A stretch of DNA of 64,000 nucleotides from JANMZO01 sp963763135 (GTDB lineage: Bacteria; Actinomycetota; Acidimicrobiia; Acidimicrobiales; JANYDT01): the NCBI GenBank assembly GCA_963763135.1, contig CAVXNJ010000002.1:434001-498000 (forward strand), read 5' to 3'. The position numbers and the translations under genes were made by a program. A model generated the notes under the pieces. It was not told the DNA's origin. It did not search any database and saw only the letters and a list, made by a program, of their open reading frames with translations. Below are positions 53,951 to 61,044 of the stretch, piece by piece; position 1 is the first letter of the stretch, and every line of letters starts with the position of its first letter.

Positions 53951-54583
53951 CTACATTCGGCGTAGAACGGTGACGACCTTGCCGAAGATCGTGACGTCGT
54001 CTGGGCTGAACTTCATCGGCTCCATCTTGGAGTTCTGCGGAGTGAGGGTGATCTCGTTACGAGCCCGGTGGTAGAGCTTCACCGTTGCTTCTTCGCCTGG
54101 TATTCCGGCCACGACGACATCACCGTTTTTGACCTCCGGGCCCTGTCGGACGACGACGAAGTCTCCGCTCAAGATGCCGCCCTCGATCATCGAGTCACCT
54201 CGGACCCGCAACATGAAGAGGTTGCCGTCGCCCGTGAAGTCTTCGGGAAGGGGCAGAACCTCCTCGACACGCTCCTCCGACAGAACTCCGGTTCCGGCCG
54301 CAACGTCGCCGATCAGCGGCACGTGCCGTACCGGCCGGCGCTCAACCTGGCTACCGGTCATCGGGTCGTAGCGGACCTCGATGGCCCGGGGCTTGGTGGG
54401 GTCGCGCCGCAGGTACCCGAGCCGTTGCAAGGTTTCGAGATGCGCGTGAACTGTTGACGATGAGGACAAGCCGACGACTTCGCCGATTTCACGCACCGAC
54501 GGTGGGTAGCCACGGTCGCGCATTGCCTGTTCGATGCAGGCGAGGATCTGCAGTTGTCGGGGTGACAGAGCGTTTTCGGTCAT
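53951..54583 (-). CDS. lexA: LexA repressor
   Basis: Master repressor of the SOS response. The 210-residue protein has an N-terminal winged helix (S-P-R-Q-L-Q-I-L-A-C-I, then S-S-S-S-T-V-H-A-H-L-E-T-L), the cleavage pair in V-A-A-G-T-G, the catalytic Ser in R-G-D-S-M-I-E-G and Lys in A-T-V-K-L-Y. It is divergent from the LysM gene across an intergenic region with five SOS boxes, so it represses itself and that gene. Confidence 0.97.
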   Translation of the reverse strand: MTENALSPRQLQILACIEQAMRDRGYPPSVREIGEVVGLSSSSTVHAHLETLQRLGYLRRDPTKPRAIEVRYDPMTGSQVERRPVRHVPLIGDVAAGTGVLSEERVEEVLPLPEDFTGDGNLFMLRVRGDSMIEGGILSGDFVVVRQGPEVKNGDVVVAGIPGEEATVKLYHRARNEITLTPQNSKMEPMKFSPDDVTIFGKVVTVLRRM

Positions 54584-54620
54584 ATTGCTTCCTTGGATAC
54601 GTTGGATACGTTGCCGTGTT

Positions 54621-54695
54621 ACTGGCTTGTCGTTTACTGACTAGCCGTGTAGCTGGCTTGCCTGTAGCTGACTTACCTGTTGCTGACGTGCCGTG
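54621..54695. repeat. Degenerate 15-bp minisatellite in the lexA leader
   Basis: Five consecutive 15-base units start at 54621, 54636, 54651, 54666 and 54681, of the type AGCTGACTTGCCTGT with several differences each. A duplicated GGATACGTT precedes them near 54597. The array lies between the lexA start and the SOS boxes. Confidence 0.65.
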
Positions 54696-54815
54696 CTGTG
54701 GAGGTGTTGCGGAGTGCCGGCACGGAGGGCCGGGCATCAGAGTGGTCGGTTGCGGGTGTTCGTGCTGGAGGAAGTTGACTCGCTCAACGGGCTTGCAGCT
54801 GAAGGCCGAATCCGG

Positions 54816-54993
54816 TCGAACGACTGTTCGTACAATAGCAAATGACTTGCGCTCTGACAAACATCTGTTCGAAATAGTCGCGCCGTGGGTCGTCGTCGGG
54901 CGATCGGGTGTTCGACAAACGTCTGTTCGAAAAACCTCTTGACGGCGAACGAGCGTTCGTGTCAAAGTTCGATTATGACGAACGAGCGTTCGG
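54816..54993. promoter_or_regulatory. Five SOS boxes (LexA operators)
   Basis: Sites of the form CRAAC-N4-GTTCG: 54816-54831, 54857-54872, 54915-54930, 54945-54960 and 54978-54993. They fit the actinobacterial/Bacillus SOS consensus CGAAC-N4-GTTCG; the second and third carry CAAAC in the left arm. The last box covers codons 2-6 of the LysM gene. Five operators in 180 bases is many for one divergent promoter region. Confidence 0.88.
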
Positions 54994-55427
54994 TAACCCG
55001 ACACCCTTCCCTGCTGTTGTCCGTTTCTGATGTTGCGGCGAACCGTGGCGACACGCCGTTGGCTGTTTATCGTCCCGTGCCGGGTGCGCTCGGCGCGGCC
55101 TCCGTCCGAGCCGGATCCCTGCCTGCCCGGCGGCCCGGCCCGGATCTGATCCGAAAACGGCGTGTGGCCGTACTGTTCGGCGTGGGTCTGCTCACACTCA
55201 CCGGTGTCGGCGTAGCGTCGGCCGCGTCAAGCCATTCCGGCTCGGCGTCGACCGTCGTTCATGTCGTGCTCCCGGGCGAATCGCTGTGGTCCATCGCTCG
55301 CGACGCAAAACCAAGTGGCGACATCCGTCGGCTCGTGGCCAAGCTCGGAGAACAGGTGCATGGCGATCAACTCCATCCTGGCGATGAGCTTGTCGTCCCC
55401 GTTTCCCGTTCGACTGCGGGCGACTGA
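54975..55427 (+). CDS. LysM membrane protein, probable SOS cell-division inhibitor (YneA / Rv2719c position)
   Basis: A 150-residue protein with one membrane helix (residues ~60-80: V-A-V-L-F-G-V-G-L-L-T-L) and a C-terminal LysM domain (V-H-V-V-L-P-G-E-S-L-W-S-I-A, ending H-P-G-D-E-L-V-V-P). In Bacillus yneA, and in mycobacteria Rv2719c, a small LysM membrane protein divergent from lexA stops division during DNA damage; gene order and SOS boxes point to the same role here. ATG 54975 lies just before the last SOS box; a start further downstream is possible. Confidence 0.8.
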   Translation: MTNERSVTRHPSLLLSVSDVAANRGDTPLAVYRPVPGALGAASVRAGSLPARRPGPDLIRKRRVAVLFGVGLLTLTGVGVASAASSHSGSASTVVHVVLPGESLWSIARDAKPSGDIRRLVAKLGEQVHGDQLHPGDELVVPVSRSTAGD

Positions 55428-55534
55428 ACACCTCGTCGAACCACGGATTGTTATGATCGCTTATCAATTGGTCGATCATCGTTGGCGCTCGCCGGTGCGA
55501 AGATCAGGGGCGCTGTAACGGGTAACGTTGGTTC

Positions 55535-56011
55535 GTGCGATGTCCCTGGTGTTCCTCTCTTGATGACAAGGTGATCGACTCCAGGGCGGCCGACGACGGT
55601 GTCGCCATACGGCGAAGGCGGGAGTGCCTTTCGTGTTCCCGCCGGTTCACCACCTACGAGCGGGTCGACGATCTTCCGCTCACCGTGCTGAAGCGAAGTG
55701 GTGACCGCATGCCGTTTGAGCGGGCCAAGGTCATGGCCGGTCTGCGAGCGGCCACGAAGAACCTCCCGCTGTCGGTGGATCAGCTTGAGTCGATCGCAAC
55801 CGAGGTCGAAGAAGAACTTCGACTCGTGGGCCCGGAGATCTCAAGCGAACAGATCGGCGTTGCGGTCCTGAACCGTCTGCGTCTGGTAGACGGCGTGGCC
55901 TACCTGCGATTTGCGTCCGTTTACAAGAATTTCACGGATCCCGGTGATTTTGCCCGAGAAGCAAAAATGTTAACGAAGTCGACGGCTCCGAAGTCCCCTC
56001 GACCGAGCTAG
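55535..56011 (+). CDS. nrdR: Transcriptional repressor NrdR
   Basis: A 158-residue repressor of ribonucleotide reductase genes. GTG start, then the zinc ribbon C-P-W-C ... C-L-S-C within R-R-R-E-C-L-S-C-S-R-R-F-T-T-Y-E-R, then an ATP-cone (V-L-K-R-S-G-D-R-M-P-F-E-R-A-K) sensing ATP/dATP. It lies directly upstream of nrdJ, its expected target. Confidence 0.97.
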   Translation: MRCPWCSSLDDKVIDSRAADDGVAIRRRRECLSCSRRFTTYERVDDLPLTVLKRSGDRMPFERAKVMAGLRAATKNLPLSVDQLESIATEVEEELRLVGPEISSEQIGVAVLNRLRLVDGVAYLRFASVYKNFTDPGDFAREAKMLTKSTAPKSPRPS

Positions 56012-56048
56012 TTACATGGAATCCACTGAGATTCCACCACCAAACCAC

Positions 56049-56114
56049 TTTCCCACAACTCATCCACAGCAGAACGTGATGTGGTCCACAGGACTAGGGC
56101 TCTAGTTGTCCACA
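56049..56114. promoter_or_regulatory. Cluster of DnaA-box-like sites upstream of nrdJ
   Basis: TTTCCCACA (56049), TCATCCACA (56060), TGGTCCACA (56082) and TTGTCCACA (56106) all lie on the + strand. TTGTCCACA is the actinobacterial DnaA-box consensus; the others differ at one or two bases. DnaA control of ribonucleotide reductase is known for E. coli nrdAB; here it is an inference. Confidence 0.5.
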
Positions 56115-56174
56115 GTTTGTGTTTCGTACCCTCGACGCCGCACCTCAAATGGGGAATTTCGTCGTCACTCTGGC

Positions 56175-56224
56175 CGTTTACCTAAACGACAAAGCTTGAC
56201 ATCGGCGTAATTCCACGCTTGTAT
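56175..56224 (+). promoter_or_regulatory. Probable nrdJ promoter with adjacent palindrome
   Basis: TTGACA at 56196-56201 is followed after 17 bases by TTGTAT (56219-56224), a sigma-70-type pair. Just upstream, CGTTTA-CC-TAAACG (56175-56188) is a perfect palindrome that could be an operator. It does not match the NrdR-box consensus well. Confidence 0.5.
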
Positions 56225-56297
56225 TTCAACCCGTATCTCGCGGCCGCCCCCACGGTCAACCGCAACATCTTGTGGTCTCGGTTGCTTTTGGAGCATT

Positions 56298-56380
56298 CGC
56301 CCGAAAATGGGCGTAGCCCTCCGGGAGGGCCGGAACCACCGTACTCATGACGAACCCACGATCCCCGATGGTCGTGGGTT
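56298..56380 (+). promoter_or_regulatory. Structured nrdJ leader: three consecutive hairpins
   Basis: Stems: CGCCC/GGGCG at 56298-56313, GCCCT/AGGGC at 56316-56330, and the 9-bp AACCCACGA/TCGTGGGTT at 56353-56380. The last ends about ten bases before the GAAAGG ribosome site. The canonical cobalamin-riboswitch B12 box was looked for and not seen. Confidence 0.45.
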
Positions 56381-56401
56381 TAACTTTCGAAAGGCATACA
56401 A

Positions 56402-59281
56402 ATGGCGATTGCGCCGGAACGCACAGGAATCGGAATACGTAGGTACTTCACAACGGAAGGGGTTCATCCCTATGACGCCGTTGCCTGGGAGCGCCGAGAC
56501 AGCCGAATCGAGAACTGGCGCACAGGCGAAGTCGCGTTCGAACAGTTGGGCGTCGAGGTGCCCGCCTCGTGGAGCGTGAACGCCACCAACATTTTGGCTC
56601 AGAAGTACTTCCGCGGCACCCTCGGGACCGATGGCCGTGAATGGTCGCTGCGTCAGGTGGCCGACCGGGTCGTCGACACCATCACCAACTGGGGTGTGGC
56701 CGGCGGATACTTCGTCGACGCCAACGAAGCCGAGATCTTCAACCATGAGTTGAAGTTCCTCATCATCAACCAGATGGGCGCGTTCAATTCGCCGGTGTGG
56801 TTCAACATCGGTGTGAAGGGCGTGCCGCAGCAGGGTTCGGCGTGTTTCATCCTCGAAGTCGATGACCAGATGGATTCGATCCTCAACTGGTACCGCGAAG
56901 AAGGAATCATCTTCAAGGGCGGATCCGGCGCCGGAATCAACCTGTCCAAGATCCGTTCGTCGAAGGAAATCCTGAACGGCGGAGGCACGGCTTCGGGGCC
57001 GGTCAGCTTCATGCGTGGCGCTGATGCCTCGGCCGGCACCATCAAGTCGGGCGGCAAGACCCGTCGGGCCGCCAAGATGGTCATCCTCAACGCCGACCAC
57101 CCCGACATCGAAGACTTCATCTGGTGCAAGGTCGTGGAAGAGCGCAAGGCCCGGGTGCTTCGCGACGCCGGCTTCGACATGGATCTCGATGGCAAAGACT
57201 CGATCTCGATCCAGTACCAAAACGCGAACAACTCCATGCGGGTGTCCGACGCGTTCATGCAGGCCGTGGTCGACGACGCTGATTGGGATCTCAAGGCCGT
57301 CACCACCGGCGAAGTGGTCCAGACCATCAAGGCCCGCCACCTCATGCGCCAGTTCGCCGAGGCTGCTTGGGAGTGCGCCGACCCGGGCATGCAGTACGAC
57401 ACCACCATCAACCTCTGGCACACGGCGTCGAACACCTCGCGCATCAACGGCTCGAATCCGTGCAGTGAGTACATGCACATCGACAATTCCGCATGCAACC
57501 TCTCGAGCATCAACCTGCTCAAGTTCCTCGACGACAACGACCAGTTCGATGTCGAGGGTTACAAAGCGGCGATCGAGTGCTTCTTCACCGCCCAGGAGAT
57601 CATCGTCGGCAACGCCGACTACCCGACGCCGAAGATCGGCGAGAACAGCCGCCGCTTCCGTCAGCTGGGTCTCGGCTACGCCAATCTGGGTGCCCTTCTC
57701 ATGGCGCTCGGTCACGGCTACGACTCCGATGCCGGTCGGGCCTGGGCCGGCGCGCTCACGGCGCTCATGACCGGTCATGCGTACTCCACGTCGGCCCGCA
57801 CCGCTATGCGGATGGGCCCGTTCGCCGGGTACCTCGAGAACCGCGAGCCGATGAACCGGGTGCTCAACCAGCATCGGGCCGAAGCCGCCAAGATCGATGA
57901 GGATCTGGTCCCGATGGACCTGCTTTCGGCCGCCCAGGAATCATCGGACAGCGCGTGCGAACTCGCTTCGGTCTATGGCGTCCGTAACGCGCAGGCCACC
58001 GTGCTCGCTCCGACCGGAACGATTGGTCTGTTGATGGACTGCGACACCACCGGTGTGGAACCCGACCTCGGGCTCGTGAAGTTCAAGAAGCTCGTCGGTG
58101 GTGGTTCCATGACGATCGTGAACCAGACCATTCCGCGAGCGTTGCGCCAACTCGGTTACGAGGCTCCGATCGTGGCCAACATCATCAACTACATCGATGT
58201 CAACAAGACCCTCATCGGTTGTCCCGACCTTCGCCCCGAGCACCTGAACATTTTTGCCTGCTCGATGGGCGACAACGTGATCCACTATCTCGGCCATGTC
58301 CGGATGATGGCGGCCATTCAGCCGTTCATCTCGGGTGCCATCTCCAAGACGGTGAACATGCCGGAGACCGCAACGGTCGAAGAGATCGAGCAGTTGCACA
58401 TCGACGCATGGCGCATGGGCATCAAGGCCATTGCCATCTACCGAGACAACTGCAAAGTCGGTCAGCCGCTTTCGACTGCGAAGAAAGACGGTTCGGAGAA
58501 AGACTCCAGTGGGGGAGCATCGAGTGGAGCGTCGTCCACGTCAACGGTCTCGCCCGATCCGGTGCTCACGGCCAAGATCGCCGAATTGGAGAAGGCGCTC
58601 GCCTCGACCACGACCGTGATCCGCAAGCCCCAACGTGAGCGCATGCCAAGGCGTCGCCGGTCGAGCACGTTCTCGTTCCGGGTCGCCGACTGCGAAGGTC
58701 ACGTGACCGTCGGTGAGTACGAAGACGGCCGTCCCGGCGAAGTGTTCATCAACGTCTCGAAGCAGGGCTCGACGCTGGCCGGTTTCATGGACGCGTTCTC
58801 GATCTCGATCTCGCTCGGCCTGCAGCACGGTGTTCCGCTGGCGACCTACGTTCGGAAGTACTCGAACATGCGCTTCGAGCCGGCCGGTATCACCGACGAC
58901 GCCGAACTGCGGATCGCAACGTCGCTCATCGACTACATCTTCCGACGCCTGGCCCTCGACTATCTGCCCTACGACCTTCGCTCCGAACTTGGCGTGCTCT
59001 CCGCATCAGAGCGCACCCAGCCAACGCTTCCGGGCGTTGAAGAGGCAATGACGCAGAACGTTGCGCTCACGGAGCCCAAGTCGACACCATCGTCGGCGGC
59101 CGCCGCACAACTCGTCGATCTCACCCCGAAGCCCGCGGCCGAGAGTGGTTCGTCGGCCTCCACGCTTTCACGCAAGCGACCCGCCGATGCACCGTTCTGC
59201 TACTCGTGCGGCAACGAGATGAACCGAGCCGGTAGTTGCTACGTGTGCTCGGCATGCGGAGCAACGAGCGGCTGCTCCTGA
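56402..59281 (+). CDS. nrdJ: Vitamin B12-dependent (class II) ribonucleoside-diphosphate reductase
   Basis: Makes dNTP precursors using adenosylcobalamin, with or without oxygen. The 959-residue protein has the NrdJ N-terminus (R-R-Y-F-T-T-E-G-V-H-P-Y-D-A-V-A-W), F-N-S-P-V-W-F-N, the active-site loop N-P-C-S-E-Y, and a C-terminal Cys-rich ribbon (C-Y-S-C-G-N-E-M, C-Y-V-C-S-A-C-G). A low-complexity Ser/Gly/Ala stretch lies near residue 700. It should be the target of NrdR next to it. B12 need is shared with mutB in this window. Confidence 0.97.
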   Translation: MAIAPERTGIGIRRYFTTEGVHPYDAVAWERRDSRIENWRTGEVAFEQLGVEVPASWSVNATNILAQKYFRGTLGTDGREWSLRQVADRVVDTITNWGVAGGYFVDANEAEIFNHELKFLIINQMGAFNSPVWFNIGVKGVPQQGSACFILEVDDQMDSILNWYREEGIIFKGGSGAGINLSKIRSSKEILNGGGTASGPVSFMRGADASAGTIKSGGKTRRAAKMVILNADHPDIEDFIWCKVVEERKARVLRDAGFDMDLDGKDSISIQYQNANNSMRVSDAFMQAVVDDADWDLKAVTTGEVVQTIKARHLMRQFAEAAWECADPGMQYDTTINLWHTASNTSRINGSNPCSEYMHIDNSACNLSSINLLKFLDDNDQFDVEGYKAAIECFFTAQEIIVGNADYPTPKIGENSRRFRQLGLGYANLGALLMALGHGYDSDAGRAWAGALTALMTGHAYSTSARTAMRMGPFAGYLENREPMNRVLNQHRAEAAKIDEDLVPMDLLSAAQESSDSACELASVYGVRNAQATVLAPTGTIGLLMDCDTTGVEPDLGLVKFKKLVGGGSMTIVNQTIPRALRQLGYEAPIVANIINYIDVNKTLIGCPDLRPEHLNIFACSMGDNVIHYLGHVRMMAAIQPFISGAISKTVNMPETATVEEIEQLHIDAWRMGIKAIAIYRDNCKVGQPLSTAKKDGSEKDSSGGASSGASSTSTVSPDPVLTAKIAELEKALASTTTVIRKPQRERMPRRRRSSTFSFRVADCEGHVTVGEYEDGRPGEVFINVSKQGSTLAGFMDAFSISISLGLQHGVPLATYVRKYSNMRFEPAGITDDAELRIATSLIDYIFRRLALDYLPYDLRSELGVLSASERTQPTLPGVEEAMTQNVALTEPKSTPSSAAAAQLVDLTPKPAAESGSSASTLSRKRPADAPFCYSCGNEMNRAGSCYVCSACGATSGCS

Positions 59282-59354
59282 TTCCTGACGACCGGCCGCG
59301 CCTGACACGCGCCGTCAGTTGGTCGTCACGACCGCCGACCGCTTAGTCCAAATA

Positions 59355-59387
59355 CCGGAGGGCCGCCCGAATCGGGCGGCCCTCCGG
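59355..59387. terminator. Strong intrinsic terminator after nrdJ
   Basis: A 15-bp perfect GC-rich stem (CCGGAGGGCCGCCCG with its complement) closes a three-base AAT loop and is followed by CGTTGTTT. It lies 74 bases after the nrdJ stop. Confidence 0.85.
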
Positions 59388-59687
59388 CGTTGTTTGCAGG
59401 ATTCGACCGTTCTACGTCAAGATCGGTCGCTCATGGACCGCCAGGTTCACGCAATTCCCAGGGCCGGGTGCCCACGCAGCGTATTCGCCGGACCATCGCT
59501 GGATGGACGCACAGAGCGTCTTTCAGAGATCGACACTGGAGCGCTGACCTAGTATGTATTGCCCACCAATGCCTAGGCAGGGCGGCGTTGGTGCTGACTA
59601 CACTATGTGACCGTTCAGTTTTGACGACCCGTTCGGGCTTCAGCACTGGCGCCGAAATTGTCACTCTAGGTGGTTCGAGGGTCCCAA
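59388..59687 (+). other. Non-coding gap before the nucleotide-sugar dehydrogenase
   Basis: No credible gene. It contains the perfect palindrome TGCCTAGGCA (59570-59579), flanked by ACCAA and TTGGT, a possible operator. A clear promoter was not identified. Confidence 0.5.
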
Positions 59688-60960
59688 ATGGATGAAGTTC
59701 AGCGCGTTGTTGTCGTTGGTCAGGGGTATGTGGGTTTGCCGCTTGCGATGCGGGCGTTGGAGGCGGGTTTTGATGTTGTTGGGTATGACTTGGATGCGGC
59801 GCGTATTAATCGGTTGAAGGCGGGGACGTCGTTTATCGAAGACATCGATGACGGGGTGGTCACTGCGGCGTTGGCGAGTGGCCGGTACACGGTCACGACG
59901 AACTTTGATGATGTAGACCATTTCGACATCGCGGTGGTGACGGTTCCGACGCCGTTGCGGGATTCGATGCCGGATTTGTCGTTTGTTGAGTCGTCGGCGC
60001 ATACGTTGGGTCGGAAGTTGTCGGTTGGTTCGTTGGTGGTGTTGGAGTCGACGACGTATCCGGGTACGACGCGCGAGTTGATGGTTCCGATTCTTGAGGA
60101 CTGCTCCGGTCTGAAGGCGGGAATCGATTTTTTTGTGGGGTATTCGCCGGAGCGTATTGATCCGGGTAATCGGGTGTGGACGTTTCGTACGACGCCGAAG
60201 GTGGTTTCGGGTATCAACGAGGCGTCGTTGGAGGCGGTGGCGGGGTTTTATTCGCAGTTGGTCGATCGGGTGGTGCCGGTTGGTGGGTGCGAGGAGGCGG
60301 AGTTGACGAAGTTGATCGAGAACACGTTCCGGCATGTGAATGTGGCGTTGATCAATGAGTTGGCGGTGTTTGCGGATGAGTTGGGTGTGAATTTGTGGGA
60401 GTCGATTGAGGCGGCGGCGACCAAGCCGTTCGGGTTCATGAAGTTCACGCCGGGTCCGGGGGTGGGTGGGCATTGTTTGCCGATTGATCCGAGTTATTTG
60501 TCGTGGCGGGTGAAGCAGGCGTTGGGGAAGCCGTTCCGGTTTGTGGAGTTGGCTAATGATGTGAACGAGCACATGCCGGATTATGTGGTTCGTCGGGTGA
60601 CGTTGAATTTGAACCGGGCGAAGATGGCGGTGAACGGGAGTCGGATTGTGGTGTTGGGTATGTCGTATAAGCGGAATTCCGGTGATGCGCGGGAGTCGCC
60701 GTCGATTGCGGTGGCGTTGCAGTTGGATGCGTTGGGTGCTGATGTGATCACGGTTGATCCGCATGTGATTGAGCAGCCCCGGAGTATCAGTGCGTTGCGG
60801 CGTGAGGAGTTGTCGGCGGAGTTGTTGCGTGATGCTGACATGGTGGTGTTGCTTGACGGATCACGACGTGTTCGATTACGAGATGATCGTTCGTGAGTCG
60901 AGTCGGATCTTCGACGCCCGACACCGCCTTCCCGGCTCACCCAACGTCGAACTCCTCTAA
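59688..60960 (+). CDS. UDP-glucose/GDP-mannose-dehydrogenase family protein with a frame break near 60851
   Basis: NAD-dependent nucleotide-sugar dehydrogenase, ~423 residues if repaired: V-V-V-V-G-Q-G-Y-V-G-L-P-L-A, Y-S-P-E-R-I-D-P-G-N, and K-F-T-P-G-P-G-V-G-G-H-C-L-P-I-D-P with the catalytic Cys. These features fit the WbpA / UDP-N-acetylglucosamine 6-dehydrogenase group. An extra T near 60851 shifts the frame after V-V-L-L; the expected T-D-H-D-V-F-D-Y continues in the next frame to 60960. Codon use differs from neighbours: TTG, GTG, GTT and GGT dominate up to about 60750, suggesting transfer from another genome. Confidence 0.85.
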
Positions 60961-61044
60961 GCGTCAGGTTCCGTCGCGCTGCCCGAGGGTCGACCTACGA
61001 AGTCGTGGTTCGTTGACCTCCAGCACTCCTACTAGGGTTGACGC

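Noticed and set aside
56140..56400. A cobalamin riboswitch before nrdJ
   Set aside because: The conserved B12-box sequence was not found; only generic hairpins are visible.
59661..60764. A long open frame on the minus strand opposite the nucleotide-sugar dehydrogenase
   Set aside because: It is the complement of a G+T-rich coding strand; the product is an Arg/His/Asn-rich string with no domain, whereas the plus strand encodes a clear enzyme.
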